Source of the DNA: Bacteroides sp. GM023
Lineage (GTDB): Bacteria > Bacteroidota > Bacteroidia > Bacteroidales > Bacteroidaceae
Reading direction: 5' to 3'
DNA: 64,000 nucleotides
Assembly: GCF_014750685.1 (NCBI RefSeq)
Contig: NZ_JAAXGE010000003.1
Span: forward strand, 372,001 to 436,000
The notes under the pieces were generated by a model, which was not told the origin of the DNA, made no database searches, and saw only the letters and a program-made list of their open reading frames with translations. This document shows, piece after piece, positions 8,602 through 17,463 of the stretch (the first letter of the stretch is position 1; the number at the start of each line of letters is the position of its first letter). The position numbers and the translations under genes are program-made.

Positions 8602-8639
8602 GTCTAATAATTAGACGATGCTGTCTAATTATTAGACAG
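8602..8639. promoter_or_regulatory. Twin palindromic upstream activator sites
   Basis: Two near-identical odd-length palindromes: GTCTAATAATTAGAC (8602-8616) and CTGTCTAATTATTAGACAG (8621-8639). Their centres (8609 and 8630) are 21 bases apart, two helical turns, so both face the same side of the DNA. They lie about 110 and 89 bases upstream of the start predicted from the sigma-54 promoter, a typical place for NtrC-type activators. Confidence 0.8.
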
Positions 8640-8691
8640 TATTTGCAAGACTCTAAAAGGTAAACGGTTGATAATGAGCTGCTATTTTTTT

Positions 8692-8708
8692 TTGGCACGC
8701 TTTCTGCA
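8692..8708 (+). promoter_or_regulatory. Sigma-54 (RpoN) promoter of the ABC export operon
   Basis: TTGGCACG-CTTT-CTGCA has the -24 GG (8694-8695) and -12 GC (8706-8707) separated by exactly 10 bases. It matches the RpoN consensus at nearly every position. The predicted start is near 8719, giving a leader of about 160 nt before the permease ATG. Confidence 0.9.
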
Positions 8709-8772
8709 TTAATAAATAAAGAAAAAACAGAAAAACATTGAATAACTTTATAGTATTCTATTGTTCACCCGT

Positions 8773-8874
8773 GTTAACAGTCTTAAAAGCGAATAATTAA
8801 AAGCATAAAATAAAAAGAATATGATTGAAGTAAACAATATAAGTAGAGTCGGCTATGTTAAATTCTTCATATAA
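8773..8874 (+). pseudogene. Remnant of a lost permease/ATPase unit
   Basis: 8773-8849 aligns without gaps to 11134-11210 (69 of 77 identical). It carries the tail VNSLKSE-stop of a permease, the same linker, and the start MIEVNNISR of an ABC ATPase, which breaks off and ends at a stop at 8872-8874 after 17 codons. Six bases later the intact permease begins. The original array therefore had another permease plus ATPase upstream. The mini-ORF may still be translated as a leader. Confidence 0.85.
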
Positions 8875-8880
8875 ACCAAT

Positions 8881-11157
8881 ATGAGACAATTCTACTATAG
8901 CATAAAAACATTGACTAACGAGTGGAAGACGAACATTATCAAAATCATTTCGTTAACGTTGGGAATATTTGTCGGTGTTCTGCTGTTTGCGTGTGTTGCC
9001 TTTCAGTTGAACTACTACAACTTTTGCCATGAACCGGAGCAACTGTATGTCACGCATATGAATAATAGTTCCAACGTTTATGGTCCTCTTTCTGCTGCCA
9101 TACAAGAGAACTTTCCAGCGGAAGTGGAAGAAGCTACCATTCTGAGAGATATGGGCGTCAATGTATTCTATAATGGAGATGTTCGTTTGACTGAAGCTAT
9201 GATATATGCTGATGAGCATTTATTCTCTACATTGGGATTGAGAATATTAGTTGGCTCGGTAAAAGAATTGAATCGTCCGGATGCTTTGTTCATCTCCCGT
9301 TCATTAGCAGAAAAAATCAAGGAAGACAGTACTTTGGAAGAAATAAGAGGAAAAGTGTTATCTATTAATAGAGAAACTCCTATGACTATACAAGGTGTCT
9401 TTGAGGATATGGGAGAAAATACTGATATTGATTTTGATGTAATAGCTCCAATGAATAAGTTGTGGAATGATAATCGTGCAGGTTGGGGATATGATGCAAG
9501 TTATATTTCAATTATCCGTTTTCGCAATCCTAGTAAAGATGTCAAGACAGTAGAGGCACGATTAACTGATATGCTTAAAAAATATATGCCTGATTCTACA
9601 ACGAAAGGAAAAACATATATTTTCTCTTTTCTTCCATTACAAGATTTTCATACGCAAAATCCGACGGTACGGATTATGATACTTATTATGTCCGTCTTGG
9701 GTATTTCTATTTTGTTGATAGCAGCCTTTGATTATGTGCTTATAGCTGTCTCCTCATTGGCTCGTCGGGCTAAATCTATTGGAGTACACAAATGTTGTGG
9801 TGCCACAGATAATGGCATTTTTTGGATGTTTTTGACAGAAACGGCTATTATTTTATTCTTTTCTGTATTACTCACTGTGTTGCTTATGTTTCAATTTCGG
9901 GAGTTTGTAGAAGAAGTGGCAGGCGTGCATTTAAGTTCTCTGTTTGCTTGGCAGACACTTTGGGTGCCGTTAGTTGTCTTGTTGGTGATGTATGTACTGG
10001 CAGGAGCTATTCCCGCAGGAGTATTTGCATCTGTTCCTGTGACGCAGGTTTTTCACCGTTATGCTGAGCGCAAAACATCTTGGAAACGTCCATTGCTTTT
10101 CATTCAGTTTACAGGAATGATTTTTATTCTAGGCTTTTTGGCAGTTGTATTTAGCCAGTATCGTATGGCGATGAATAAAGACTTGGGTTATAATCCCGAA
10201 AGAGTTGTTATGTGTTGGTATAAAATAGGAGATAAGCAGCAAAATGCAAAAAGTTTTTTTTCAAACTTGCCTATGGTGGAAGCTTATGGAGCAGGAACAC
10301 AGCCTATTTGGAAAGGTTGGAGTGGCGACTCGTTTAAGGTAGAAGAAGGACATACTATCATAGGTCGGATAGAAAGTATAGGTTCTGATTTCATACCTAT
10401 GATGGGAATACAAATAGTGCGTGGCAAGAATATTACATCCGGTGAAGAAGTTCTGGTGAATGAAGAATTTGTTCGTCAAGCCCGGTGGACAGACGACCCT
10501 ATTGGTAAACAATTATTTATATGGGGTAGAAGAGTGACAGTGGTTGGAGTTATGAAAGATTTTTCGGTTCAAAGTATTTATTATCCACAGTCTCCTGTGT
10601 TGTTGAAAGGTAGTAATTCTACTCCTTCATTTCATTATCTACGTTTAAAAGAACCCTTTGACGATAATTTGCAAAGACTAAATGAATTGATGTCAGAGGC
10701 TTTTCCTACCAATGATGTCGTATTTTATTCATTGACTAAAAAACTGGATAGTCAGTATGCGGATGTTACCCGTTTCCGAAATGCTGTGCTTTTGGCATCC
10801 ATTTCTATTTTTCTCATTGCTTTGATGGGACTACTGGGGTATGTTGAAGACGAAATTCGTTTCTGTAGAAAGGAGATAGCTATCCGAAAGGTAAATGGTG
10901 CCGATACGTTTGATATTCTAAGGCTATTTTCGGCAAATATATTATGGACAGCTATTCCGGCCGCTTTTTTCGGTACAGTACTGGCTTGGCTGGTAGGAGT
11001 GAAGTGGTTGCAACAATTTAGTGAGACCATTCAGCTAAGTGTTTGGTTGTTTGCCGGAGTTGCTGTGTTTGCCTTATTAGTTATACTTCTTTGTGTTATA
11101 CTAAAATCCTGGCACATAGCGAATGAAAACCCTGTAAACAGTATTAAAAGCGAATAA
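8881..11157 (+). CDS. ABC transporter permease, MacB/FtsX type (first copy)
   Basis: 758 residues with two FtsX-like halves. A membrane anchor at about 20-42 is followed by a large MacB-type periplasmic domain, a three-helix bundle (about 275-425), a second periplasmic domain (about 440-630) and a final three helices (about 640-745). It ends ANENPVNSIKSE, nearly the same as its paralog 11872-14187. Such permeases are mechanotransmission ABC systems that drive export or envelope processes rather than classic import. The gene looks clearly more A+T-rich than the ATPase and second permease by eye, which suggests replacement or a different history. First intact gene behind the sigma-54 promoter. 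Confidence 0.92.
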   Translation: MRQFYYSIKTLTNEWKTNIIKIISLTLGIFVGVLLFACVAFQLNYYNFCHEPEQLYVTHMNNSSNVYGPLSAAIQENFPAEVEEATILRDMGVNVFYNGDVRLTEAMIYADEHLFSTLGLRILVGSVKELNRPDALFISRSLAEKIKEDSTLEEIRGKVLSINRETPMTIQGVFEDMGENTDIDFDVIAPMNKLWNDNRAGWGYDASYISIIRFRNPSKDVKTVEARLTDMLKKYMPDSTTKGKTYIFSFLPLQDFHTQNPTVRIMILIMSVLGISILLIAAFDYVLIAVSSLARRAKSIGVHKCCGATDNGIFWMFLTETAIILFFSVLLTVLLMFQFREFVEEVAGVHLSSLFAWQTLWVPLVVLLVMYVLAGAIPAGVFASVPVTQVFHRYAERKTSWKRPLLFIQFTGMIFILGFLAVVFSQYRMAMNKDLGYNPERVVMCWYKIGDKQQNAKSFFSNLPMVEAYGAGTQPIWKGWSGDSFKVEEGHTIIGRIESIGSDFIPMMGIQIVRGKNITSGEEVLVNEEFVRQARWTDDPIGKQLFIWGRRVTVVGVMKDFSVQSIYYPQSPVLLKGSNSTPSFHYLRLKEPFDDNLQRLNELMSEAFPTNDVVFYSLTKKLDSQYADVTRFRNAVLLASISIFLIALMGLLGYVEDEIRFCRKEIAIRKVNGADTFDILRLFSANILWTAIPAAFFGTVLAWLVGVKWLQQFSETIQLSVWLFAGVAVFALLVILLCVILKSWHIANENPVNSIKSE

Positions 11158-11181
11158 TTAAAAACATAAAATAAAAAGATT

Positions 11182-11856
11182 ATGATTGAAATAAACAACA
11201 TTAGTAAAGTATTCCGTACTTCCGAAGTGGAGACAGTAGCTTTGAATCACGTAAGCCTTGACGTAAAAGAAGGAGAGTTTGTAGCCATTATGGGCCCTTC
11301 CGGCTGTGGTAAATCCACCTTGCTGAATATCCTCGGACTACTGGACAATCCCACCGAAGGCTCTTACCGACTGGTAGGCGAAGAAGTAGCCGGACTGAAA
11401 GAGAAGGAACGTACCCATGTGCGCAAAGGCAAATTAGGCTTCGTATTCCAAAGTTTCAACCTGATAGACGAACTGAACGTCTACGAAAACGTGGAACTTC
11501 CTTTGACCTACTTGGGCATTAAATCTTCCGAACGCCGCCGCATGGTAGAAGACATTCTGAAAAGAATGAATATCAGCCACCGCGCCAAGCACTTCCCCCA
11601 ACAACTTTCCGGTGGTCAGCAACAACGTGTAGCCATTGCCCGTGCCGTAGTGACCAACCCGAAACTGATTCTTGCCGATGAGCCGACAGGTAACCTCGAC
11701 TCAAAGAACGGCGCGGAAGTAATGAATCTTCTGACAGAACTGAATAAAGAAGGAACCACCATCATCATGGTGACACACTCACAACACGACGCCAGCTTTG
11801 CACACCGCACAATACATTTGTTCGATGGTAGTATTGTAGCAAGTGTAACAGCATAA
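11182..11856 (+). CDS. ABC transporter ATP-binding protein (LolD/MacB type)
   Basis: 224 residues, normal for LolD/FtsE-type ATPases. Walker A is GPSGCGKST (about 38-46), the Q loop VFQSFNLID, signature LSGGQQQRVAIARA (about 140-153), Walker B LILADEPTGNLDS and the switch MVTHSQHD. It is the soluble motor for the two flanking permeases: 24 bases after the first, 15 before the second. Homologous permease pairs around a single ATPase suggest a heterodimeric transporter. Its 5' end has a decayed duplicate in the operon leader (8821-8874). Confidence 0.95.
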   Translation: MIEINNISKVFRTSEVETVALNHVSLDVKEGEFVAIMGPSGCGKSTLLNILGLLDNPTEGSYRLVGEEVAGLKEKERTHVRKGKLGFVFQSFNLIDELNVYENVELPLTYLGIKSSERRRMVEDILKRMNISHRAKHFPQQLSGGQQQRVAIARAVVTNPKLILADEPTGNLDSKNGAEVMNLLTELNKEGTTIIMVTHSQHDASFAHRTIHLFDGSIVASVTA

Positions 11857-11871
11857 AAAATACGAAACAGT

Positions 11872-14187
11872 ATGAGACAAATCTACTATAGTATACGCAC
11901 ATTACTACGTGAGCGCAGCTCGAATATCATAAGAATCATCTCTCTTTCACTGGGGCTGACCATTGGTATTCTGCTCTTCTCTCAAATTGCTTTTGAACTA
12001 AATTACGAACAATGCTATCCTGAATCGGAACGCCTGGCGATTGTGCGTGGTCAGATAACCAATCTTACTTCCGGTGAAACGATGGGAGATGATGGTTCTA
12101 ACTACGACTATACGGTTTCTGACCCGGTAGCAGCTACCCTGGCACAAGATATGCCGGAAGAGATTGAGTCCGCCAGTTGCGTTCTTTCCGGTGGACAATA
12201 TAAGATGTACTACGAAAACAAACTAATACAAGACACTCATTATATATATGCCGATACCTGTTTCTTTCAGACTTTCGGCATCCCGGTATTGAAAGGCAAT
12301 CCGAAGGACATGATTATGCCGGGCTGTGTTTTTGTTTCAGAGAGCTTTGCCCGTAAAATCTTCGGAGATGAAGAACCGGTAGGAAAAATCCTTTCGGCAG
12401 ATAAACAGAATGACTTTACCATCCGCGGCGTCTATAAGGACGTACCGGAGAATACGATGTTGACTCATGACTTTGTTGTTTCCATCCATCGTGACGGGGG
12501 ATACTATGCTGGAGCCGGTTGGAATGGTAATGATGTCTTTTATGCTTTTCTTCGCCTGCACCATGCTTCGGACATTGATAAGGTAAATAGTAAAATCCAG
12601 CGGGTAATCGAGAAATACACCTCTTCACAAATAGACGACTGGAAAGAAGATTATAGTATCATTCCTTTGGTGAAATATCATTTGGAATCTTCCGAAGTAC
12701 AGAAACGCCTGTTCATTTATGGTTTCCTGGGTTTCGCCATTTTCTTCGTGGCTATTATGAACTATATGTTAATCTCCATCGCCAACCTGAGCCGTCGAGC
12801 CAAAAGCGTAGGAGTGCACAAATGCAATGGAGCCAGTTCTGCTAATATCTTTGGAATGTTTATGGCGGAAACCGGACTTTTGGTCATCTTATCCGTACTT
12901 GTCAGCTTTCTACTGATAATCAACACACGCGGTATTATTGAAGACCTGCTTTCCGTCCGTCTATCGTCTCTGTTCACTTGGGGAACACTGTGGATACCGT
13001 CACTCACCATTGTTATACTGTTCCTTTTGGCAGGCGGCATGCCGGGACGATTATTCTCACGCATACCTGTCACACAAGTATTCCGCCGTTACACGGATGG
13101 CAAAACGGGTTGGAAACGTTCTCTGCTATTTATACAGTTCTCCGGTGTCTCCTTTGTCCTCGGGCTATTATTAGTCACCCTATTGCAATACAATCATCTA
13201 ATGAACCGCGATATGGGAATCAATATACCGGGACTTGTTCAAGCTGAAACCTGGCTGCCTAAGGAAACCGTGATACACGTCACGGACGAACTACGCCGCC
13301 AACCTATGGTGGAAGGAGTAGGAGTTGCCACAAACAGCGTACTCGGTCAGTATTGGACATGTGGACTGATGAGTAACGATGGAAAACGAATCTCTGTACT
13401 CAACTTCAATAATTGTAGTTATAACTATCCCGAAGTAATGGGAATGAAAATTATCGAAGGAACTACCCTTAAGAAACAAAATGATTTACTGGTGAATGAA
13501 GAACTGGTTCGCTTGATGAAATGGACGGATGGAGCAGTAGGCAAGAAGGTGAATAATATTTCGGGAACCATTGTCGGCGTCTTCCGTGATGTACGCAATT
13601 ATAGTTTCTATGCCAATCAGGCACCTATTGTCCTGATAGGAGACGAGAATGCCAATCACGCATTTGATGTCCGTCTGAAAGAACCCTATAAAGAGAATCT
13701 GAAACGCTTGAACGAATATGCCGAAAGCACCTTCCCCAATGTGGCTTTGCGCTTCATTTCTATGGACAGTATGATAGAGAGTATGTATAAAGATGTATAC
13801 CGTTTCCGTAATTCTGTTTGGATTACCTCCAGTTTCATTCTGCTGATTGTAATAATGGGACTGATTGGCTATGTGAATGATGAAACCCAGCGTCGAAGCA
13901 AAGAGATAGCCATCCGAAAAGTGAATGGAGCTGAGGCTTCTCATGTCTTGCGCCTGTTGATACGTGACATCCTGTATGTCGCCGCATCTTCCATACTGAT
14001 TGGTATAGTTACTGCCTACTTTGTAGGAAAAGCCTGGCTCGAACAGTTTGCCGAACAAATAGATATGAATCCACTGCTTTTCGTAGGCACAGCATTCCTT
14101 GTTCTTTTGTTGATTGTGGTCTGTGTTGTATTGAGAGCTTGGAATATAGCTAATGAAAACCCAGTGAACAGTATCAAGGCGGAATAA
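11872..14187 (+). CDS. ABC transporter permease, MacB/FtsX type (second copy)
   Basis: 771 residues, paralog of 8881-11157 along its whole length (MRQIYYSIRTL versus MRQFYYSIKTL at the start, ANENPVNSIKAE at the end). Same arrangement: N-terminal anchor, MacB-like periplasmic domain, three helices around 280-430, second periplasmic domain, three C-terminal helices. It probably pairs with the first permease around the shared ATPase. It closes the operon; a strong hairpin shared with the convergent MATE gene follows. Confidence 0.92.
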   Translation: MRQIYYSIRTLLRERSSNIIRIISLSLGLTIGILLFSQIAFELNYEQCYPESERLAIVRGQITNLTSGETMGDDGSNYDYTVSDPVAATLAQDMPEEIESASCVLSGGQYKMYYENKLIQDTHYIYADTCFFQTFGIPVLKGNPKDMIMPGCVFVSESFARKIFGDEEPVGKILSADKQNDFTIRGVYKDVPENTMLTHDFVVSIHRDGGYYAGAGWNGNDVFYAFLRLHHASDIDKVNSKIQRVIEKYTSSQIDDWKEDYSIIPLVKYHLESSEVQKRLFIYGFLGFAIFFVAIMNYMLISIANLSRRAKSVGVHKCNGASSANIFGMFMAETGLLVILSVLVSFLLIINTRGIIEDLLSVRLSSLFTWGTLWIPSLTIVILFLLAGGMPGRLFSRIPVTQVFRRYTDGKTGWKRSLLFIQFSGVSFVLGLLLVTLLQYNHLMNRDMGINIPGLVQAETWLPKETVIHVTDELRRQPMVEGVGVATNSVLGQYWTCGLMSNDGKRISVLNFNNCSYNYPEVMGMKIIEGTTLKKQNDLLVNEELVRLMKWTDGAVGKKVNNISGTIVGVFRDVRNYSFYANQAPIVLIGDENANHAFDVRLKEPYKENLKRLNEYAESTFPNVALRFISMDSMIESMYKDVYRFRNSVWITSSFILLIVIMGLIGYVNDETQRRSKEIAIRKVNGAEASHVLRLLIRDILYVAASSILIGIVTAYFVGKAWLEQFAEQIDMNPLLFVGTAFLVLLLIVVCVVLRAWNIANENPVNSIKAE

Positions 14188-14234
14188 AAACAAATAATAG
14201 AAATAAGAAAAGAAAAAGGAGAAGAAATAGAGAA

Positions 14235-14256
14235 AGGCTGTCTTATTAGACAGCCT
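14235..14256. terminator. Bidirectional hairpin between ABC operon and MATE gene
   Basis: AGGCTGTCT (14235-14243), loop TATT, AGACAGCCT (14248-14256): a perfect 9-bp stem. It overlaps the stop codon of the MATE gene. T-rich tracts are present but short on both sides. Confidence 0.75.
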
Positions 14257-15613
14257 CTATTGTATGTTGTTTCGACACCTTCTTAATATAAATCATCAGA
14301 CTGACAACCGCCGTAATAAACGCCAATGCATCCGATACCGGCATACTAATCCAAATCCCTTTTAATCCTAATCCCCACCAATTAGGGAAAAGCAACAGGC
14401 AAGGCAACAAATAAAGTAACTGCCTTGTCAGCGAAAGGAAAATACTGATTTTCGCCTTACCGATACTTTGGAAGAAGTTACCGATAACAATCTGTGCCCC
14501 TACGAATGGGAACATCAACACCGTCAAGCGCAGCCCTTCTACGGCAAGTCCGATTAGTTCATCATTATCCGTAAAGAGCGCGGACACCGCATGCGGGAAA
14601 AGCTCACAAATCAGGAAACCGCTGCTCGTGATAACCACTCCCGAGATAATCCCCAGTTTCAACGTCTGCTTCACCCGGTCTATCTTCTGTGCCCCGAAGT
14701 TATAACCGACAATCGGCTGCATACCCATCGTCAATCCCAATACAATCATGACATAAAGCGTCAGCAACCGGTTGATGATACCATATGCGCCGATAGCCAT
14801 ATCGCCCCCGTATTCCTGCAAACTGTTATTGATAATAATGACAATAGCACACGCGCAAACATTCATAAGAAACGGCGACATACCGATGGCGAAAATACTC
14901 TCCACGATTCTCCGCTTCATCTTCCATACCTTCCCTTCGAAATGCACCGTGCTGTCTTTCTTCATAAAATGGCTCACTACCCACACCATACCAATCAACT
15001 GCGAGATGACCGTTGCCGTAGCAGCTCCGCGCATTCCCCATCCGAAGTGGAAGATAAAGATAGGAGCGAGGATGATATTAGCTACCACCGTCACCATCGA
15101 AGTAAGCATCGCCTTCTTCGGATAGCCGGTAGCACGCATCACGTTGTTCAATCCTATCATCGTATAAGTAATAGGAGTCCCCAATAAAATAACCTGCATA
15201 AAACTACGTGCATAAGGCAACGTATCAGGACTTGCCCCGAAGAAAGTCAATATATCATCCAAAAAGATAAAAGACAATATCCCGAAGAAGAAAGAATTTG
15301 TGATACAGAGCATCAGCGTATGCGACAGAATCTCCGTAGCCCCCTTCATATCCTTTTGCCCCAGGCGGATGGAAGCAAGCGTAGAACCGCCCGCTGACAC
15401 CAACGTACAGAAAGCCACCACAAGATTCATCAGCGGAAAACTGATAGCCAATCCTGCAATAGCCATCGGACCGACCCCATGCCCGATAAAAATACTATCA
15501 ATAATATTATAGATAGAAGTAATCGTCATTCCTATAATAGCAGGAATGGAATATTGTAACAGCAGTTTGCCGATACTCTCTTTTCCTAAGATATGTGGGT
15601 CGTTCTTGCTCAT
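14246..15613 (-). CDS. MATE-family multidrug/cation efflux transporter
   Basis: 455 residues with about 12 hydrophobic segments in two homologous halves, the normal MATE layout. Family signs are the N-terminal LLLQYSIPAIIGMTITSIYNIIDSIFIGHGVGP and the second-half GLTMGMQPIVGYNFGAQKIDRVKQT. Such pumps use Na+ or H+ gradients to expel organic cations; the substrate cannot be told. Single gene with its own promoter (15687-15694), convergent with the ABC operon. The stop codon lies inside the shared terminator stem. Confidence 0.93.
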   Translation of the reverse strand: MSKNDPHILGKESIGKLLLQYSIPAIIGMTITSIYNIIDSIFIGHGVGPMAIAGLAISFPLMNLVVAFCTLVSAGGSTLASIRLGQKDMKGATEILSHTLMLCITNSFFFGILSFIFLDDILTFFGASPDTLPYARSFMQVILLGTPITYTMIGLNNVMRATGYPKKAMLTSMVTVVANIILAPIFIFHFGWGMRGAATATVISQLIGMVWVVSHFMKKDSTVHFEGKVWKMKRRIVESIFAIGMSPFLMNVCACAIVIIINNSLQEYGGDMAIGAYGIINRLLTLYVMIVLGLTMGMQPIVGYNFGAQKIDRVKQTLKLGIISGVVITSSGFLICELFPHAVSALFTDNDELIGLAVEGLRLTVLMFPFVGAQIVIGNFFQSIGKAKISIFLSLTRQLLYLLPCLLLFPNWWGLGLKGIWISMPVSDALAFITAVVSLMIYIKKVSKQHTIEAV

Positions 15614-15686
15614 GCGTCAGTCGATTTGTTGGATAAACCAGTAGAATTGTTGGATAAAAACGTATGTTACGTTTTTTTTAGCTTTG

Positions 15687-15694
15687 CAAAGGTA
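15687..15694 (-). promoter_or_regulatory. -7 promoter element of the MATE gene
   Basis: Reads TACCTTTG on the minus strand. The leader is about 70 nt to the ATG at 15613 and includes a T/A-rich tract. Confidence 0.65.
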
Positions 15695-15701
15695 CGAATA
15701 A

Positions 15702-15733
15702 TTTGTCTGATTCGATGATTATTCGGAACTTTG
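15702..15733 (+). promoter_or_regulatory. Promoter of the HAD hydrolase gene
   Basis: TTTG (15702-15705), 20-base spacer, then GAACTTTG (15726-15733), a -7 box with one mismatch to TAnnTTTG. Spacing fits the Bacteroides consensus of 19-21. Confidence 0.6.
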
Positions 15734-15783
15734 CGCCCGACGATACACAAGGTTTAACGTTTTAGGTAATAAGAAAGTTTGAT

Positions 15784-16431
15784 ATGAATACAACAAAGAC
15801 AATTGCGGCACTGTTCGACTTCGACGGTGTCATTATGGATACAGAGACACAGTACACCGTTTTCTGGAACGAACAAGGACTGAAATATCTGAACGAAGAA
15901 GATTTCGGACGCCGAATCAAAGGACAAACCTTGGCGCAAATCTACGAGAAATACTTCTCGACTCTCCCCGAAGCACAGCAGGAAATCACAGCCAAGCTCA
16001 ACGTCTTCGAGAAACAAATGTCCTACGAATACATCCCCGGTGTAGAAGCCTTTATCGCCGACCTGCGCCGCCACGACGTAAAGATAGCCGTAGTCACCAG
16101 CTCCAACGAGGAAAAGATGCAGAACGTCTACAACGCCCATCCCGAATTTAAAGGAATGGTAGACCGTATTCTCACCGGAGAGATGTTTGCCCGTTCCAAA
16201 CCCGCTCCCGACTGTTTCCTATTGGGAATGGAAATATTCGAATCCACCCCCGACAGCACATACGTCTTTGAAGACTCCTTCCACGGCCTGCAAGCCGGAA
16301 TGACTTCAGGCGCAACCGTTATCGGACTCGCCACCACCAACTCCCGCGAAGCCATCACCGGAAAAGCCCATTACATCATGGACGACTTTACCGAAATGAC
16401 CTGTGATAAACTCTTGACGCTGCACCGCTGA
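15784..16431 (+). CDS. HAD-superfamily phosphatase/phosphomutase (beta-PGM/Gph-like)
   Basis: 215 residues, cytoplasmic. Motif I is LFDFDGV with nucleophile D12 and acid/base D14; motif II is VVTSSN (about residues 100-105); motif III Lys lies in RSKPAPDCFL; motif IV acids are in VFEDSFHGLQAG. The helical cap between motifs I and II is the type found in phosphoglycolate phosphatases and beta-phosphoglucomutases. The substrate cannot be assigned. Stands alone with its own promoter and terminator. Confidence 0.88.
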   Translation: MNTTKTIAALFDFDGVIMDTETQYTVFWNEQGLKYLNEEDFGRRIKGQTLAQIYEKYFSTLPEAQQEITAKLNVFEKQMSYEYIPGVEAFIADLRRHDVKIAVVTSSNEEKMQNVYNAHPEFKGMVDRILTGEMFARSKPAPDCFLLGMEIFESTPDSTYVFEDSFHGLQAGMTSGATVIGLATTNSREAITGKAHYIMDDFTEMTCDKLLTLHR

Positions 16432-16467
16432 CCCCGTTCCGCGCTTAAACGTCTCCATACTATCCTC

Positions 16468-16503
16468 CAACCGCCCGCCAGCTATCCCTAGCGAGCGGTT
16501 GAG
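16468..16503 (+). terminator. Intrinsic terminator of the HAD gene
   Basis: CAACCGC pairs with GCGGTTG, extended by CGC/GCG with one mismatch, and is followed within a few bases by AATTTTTT. Confidence 0.75.
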
Positions 16504-16546
16504 AGGAATTTTTTGTATTTCCTTCTCTGTTATGAATTAAATGTTA

Positions 16547-16554
16547 TAACTTTG
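16547..16554 (+). promoter_or_regulatory. -7 promoter element of panB
   Basis: TAACTTTG matches TAnnTTTG. The leader is about 75 nt and AT-rich. Confidence 0.65.
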
Positions 16555-16632
16555 CCCCGATTTTTTTGGCTGGTGTTCAACGACACAGCTCAAAACACAT
16601 AATAATTAATTTATAATTAAAACTTAAAAGAC

Positions 16633-17454
16633 ATGGCTGGTTATATATCAGATGACACAAGAAAGGTGACTACTCATCGCTTGGTTGAAATGAAACAGAG
16701 AGGCGAAAAGATTTCTATGCTTACTTCCTATGACTACACGATGGCACAGATTGTAGACGGCGCGGGAATGGATGTTATCCTCGTAGGCGACTCCGCTTCC
16801 AATGTAATGGCAGGTAACGTAACCACGCTGCCCATCACGCTCGACCAAATGATTTATCACGCTAAGTCCGTAGTACGTGGTGTAAAACGTGCCATGGTAG
16901 TCGTTGATATGCCTTTCGGTTCCTATCAGGGCAACGAAATGGAAGGACTTGCTTCCGCTATCCGCATCATGAAAGAGAGTCACGCCGACGCTTTGAAACT
17001 GGAAGGCGGAGAAGAAATCATCGGCACGGTGAAACGCATTGTCAGTGCAGGTATTCCGGTGATGGGACACTTGGGATTGATGCCACAGTCTATCAATAAA
17101 TACGGAACTTACACTGTACGCGCCAAAGACGACGCCGAAGCGGACAAACTGATTAGCGACGCTCATTTACTCGAAGAAGCAGGCTGTTTCGCTATCGTGC
17201 TCGAAAAGATTCCGGCAACCCTTGCCGAACGCGTAGCCAGTGAACTGACTATACCTATTATCGGTATCGGTGCAGGCGGTCATGTAGACGGTCAAGTACT
17301 GGTTATCCAGGATATGCTTGGCATGAACAACGGCTTCCGTCCCCGTTTCTTACGTCGTTACGCCGATTTGTACACGGTGATGACCGATGCCATCAGCCGT
17401 TACGTATCCGACGTGAAGAATTGCTACTTCCCTAACGAGAAGGAACAATATTAA
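16633..17454 (+). CDS. panB: 3-methyl-2-oxobutanoate hydroxymethyltransferase
   Basis: Ketopantoate synthase, first step of pantothenate (and so CoA) synthesis: transfers a one-carbon unit from methylene-tetrahydrofolate to alpha-ketoisovalerate. 273 residues, the normal length. Hallmarks are [16 protein letters not shown], the metal-binding [42 protein letters not shown] and [22 protein letters not shown] with the catalytic Glu region LEKIP before it. Followed after 9 bases by an MFS gene, which is probably co-transcribed. Confidence 0.97.
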   Translation: MAGYISDDTRKVTTHRLVEMKQRGEKISMLTSYDYTMAQIVDGAGMDVILVGDSASNVMAGNVTTLPITLDQMIYHAKSVVRGVKRAMVVVDMPFGSYQGNEMEGLASAIRIMKESHADALKLEGGEEIIGTVKRIVSAGIPVMGHLGLMPQSINKYGTYTVRAKDDAEADKLISDAHLLEEAGCFAIVLEKIPATLAERVASELTIPIIGIGAGGHVDGQVLVIQDMLGMNNGFRPRFLRRYADLYTVMTDAISRYVSDVKNCYFPNEKEQY

Positions 17455-17463
17455 ACCAATTAT

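Noticed and set aside
8486..8698. 70-codon minus-strand ORF before the ABC operon
   Set aside because: It overlaps the twin palindromes, the sigma-54 promoter and the phosphoesterase -7 box.
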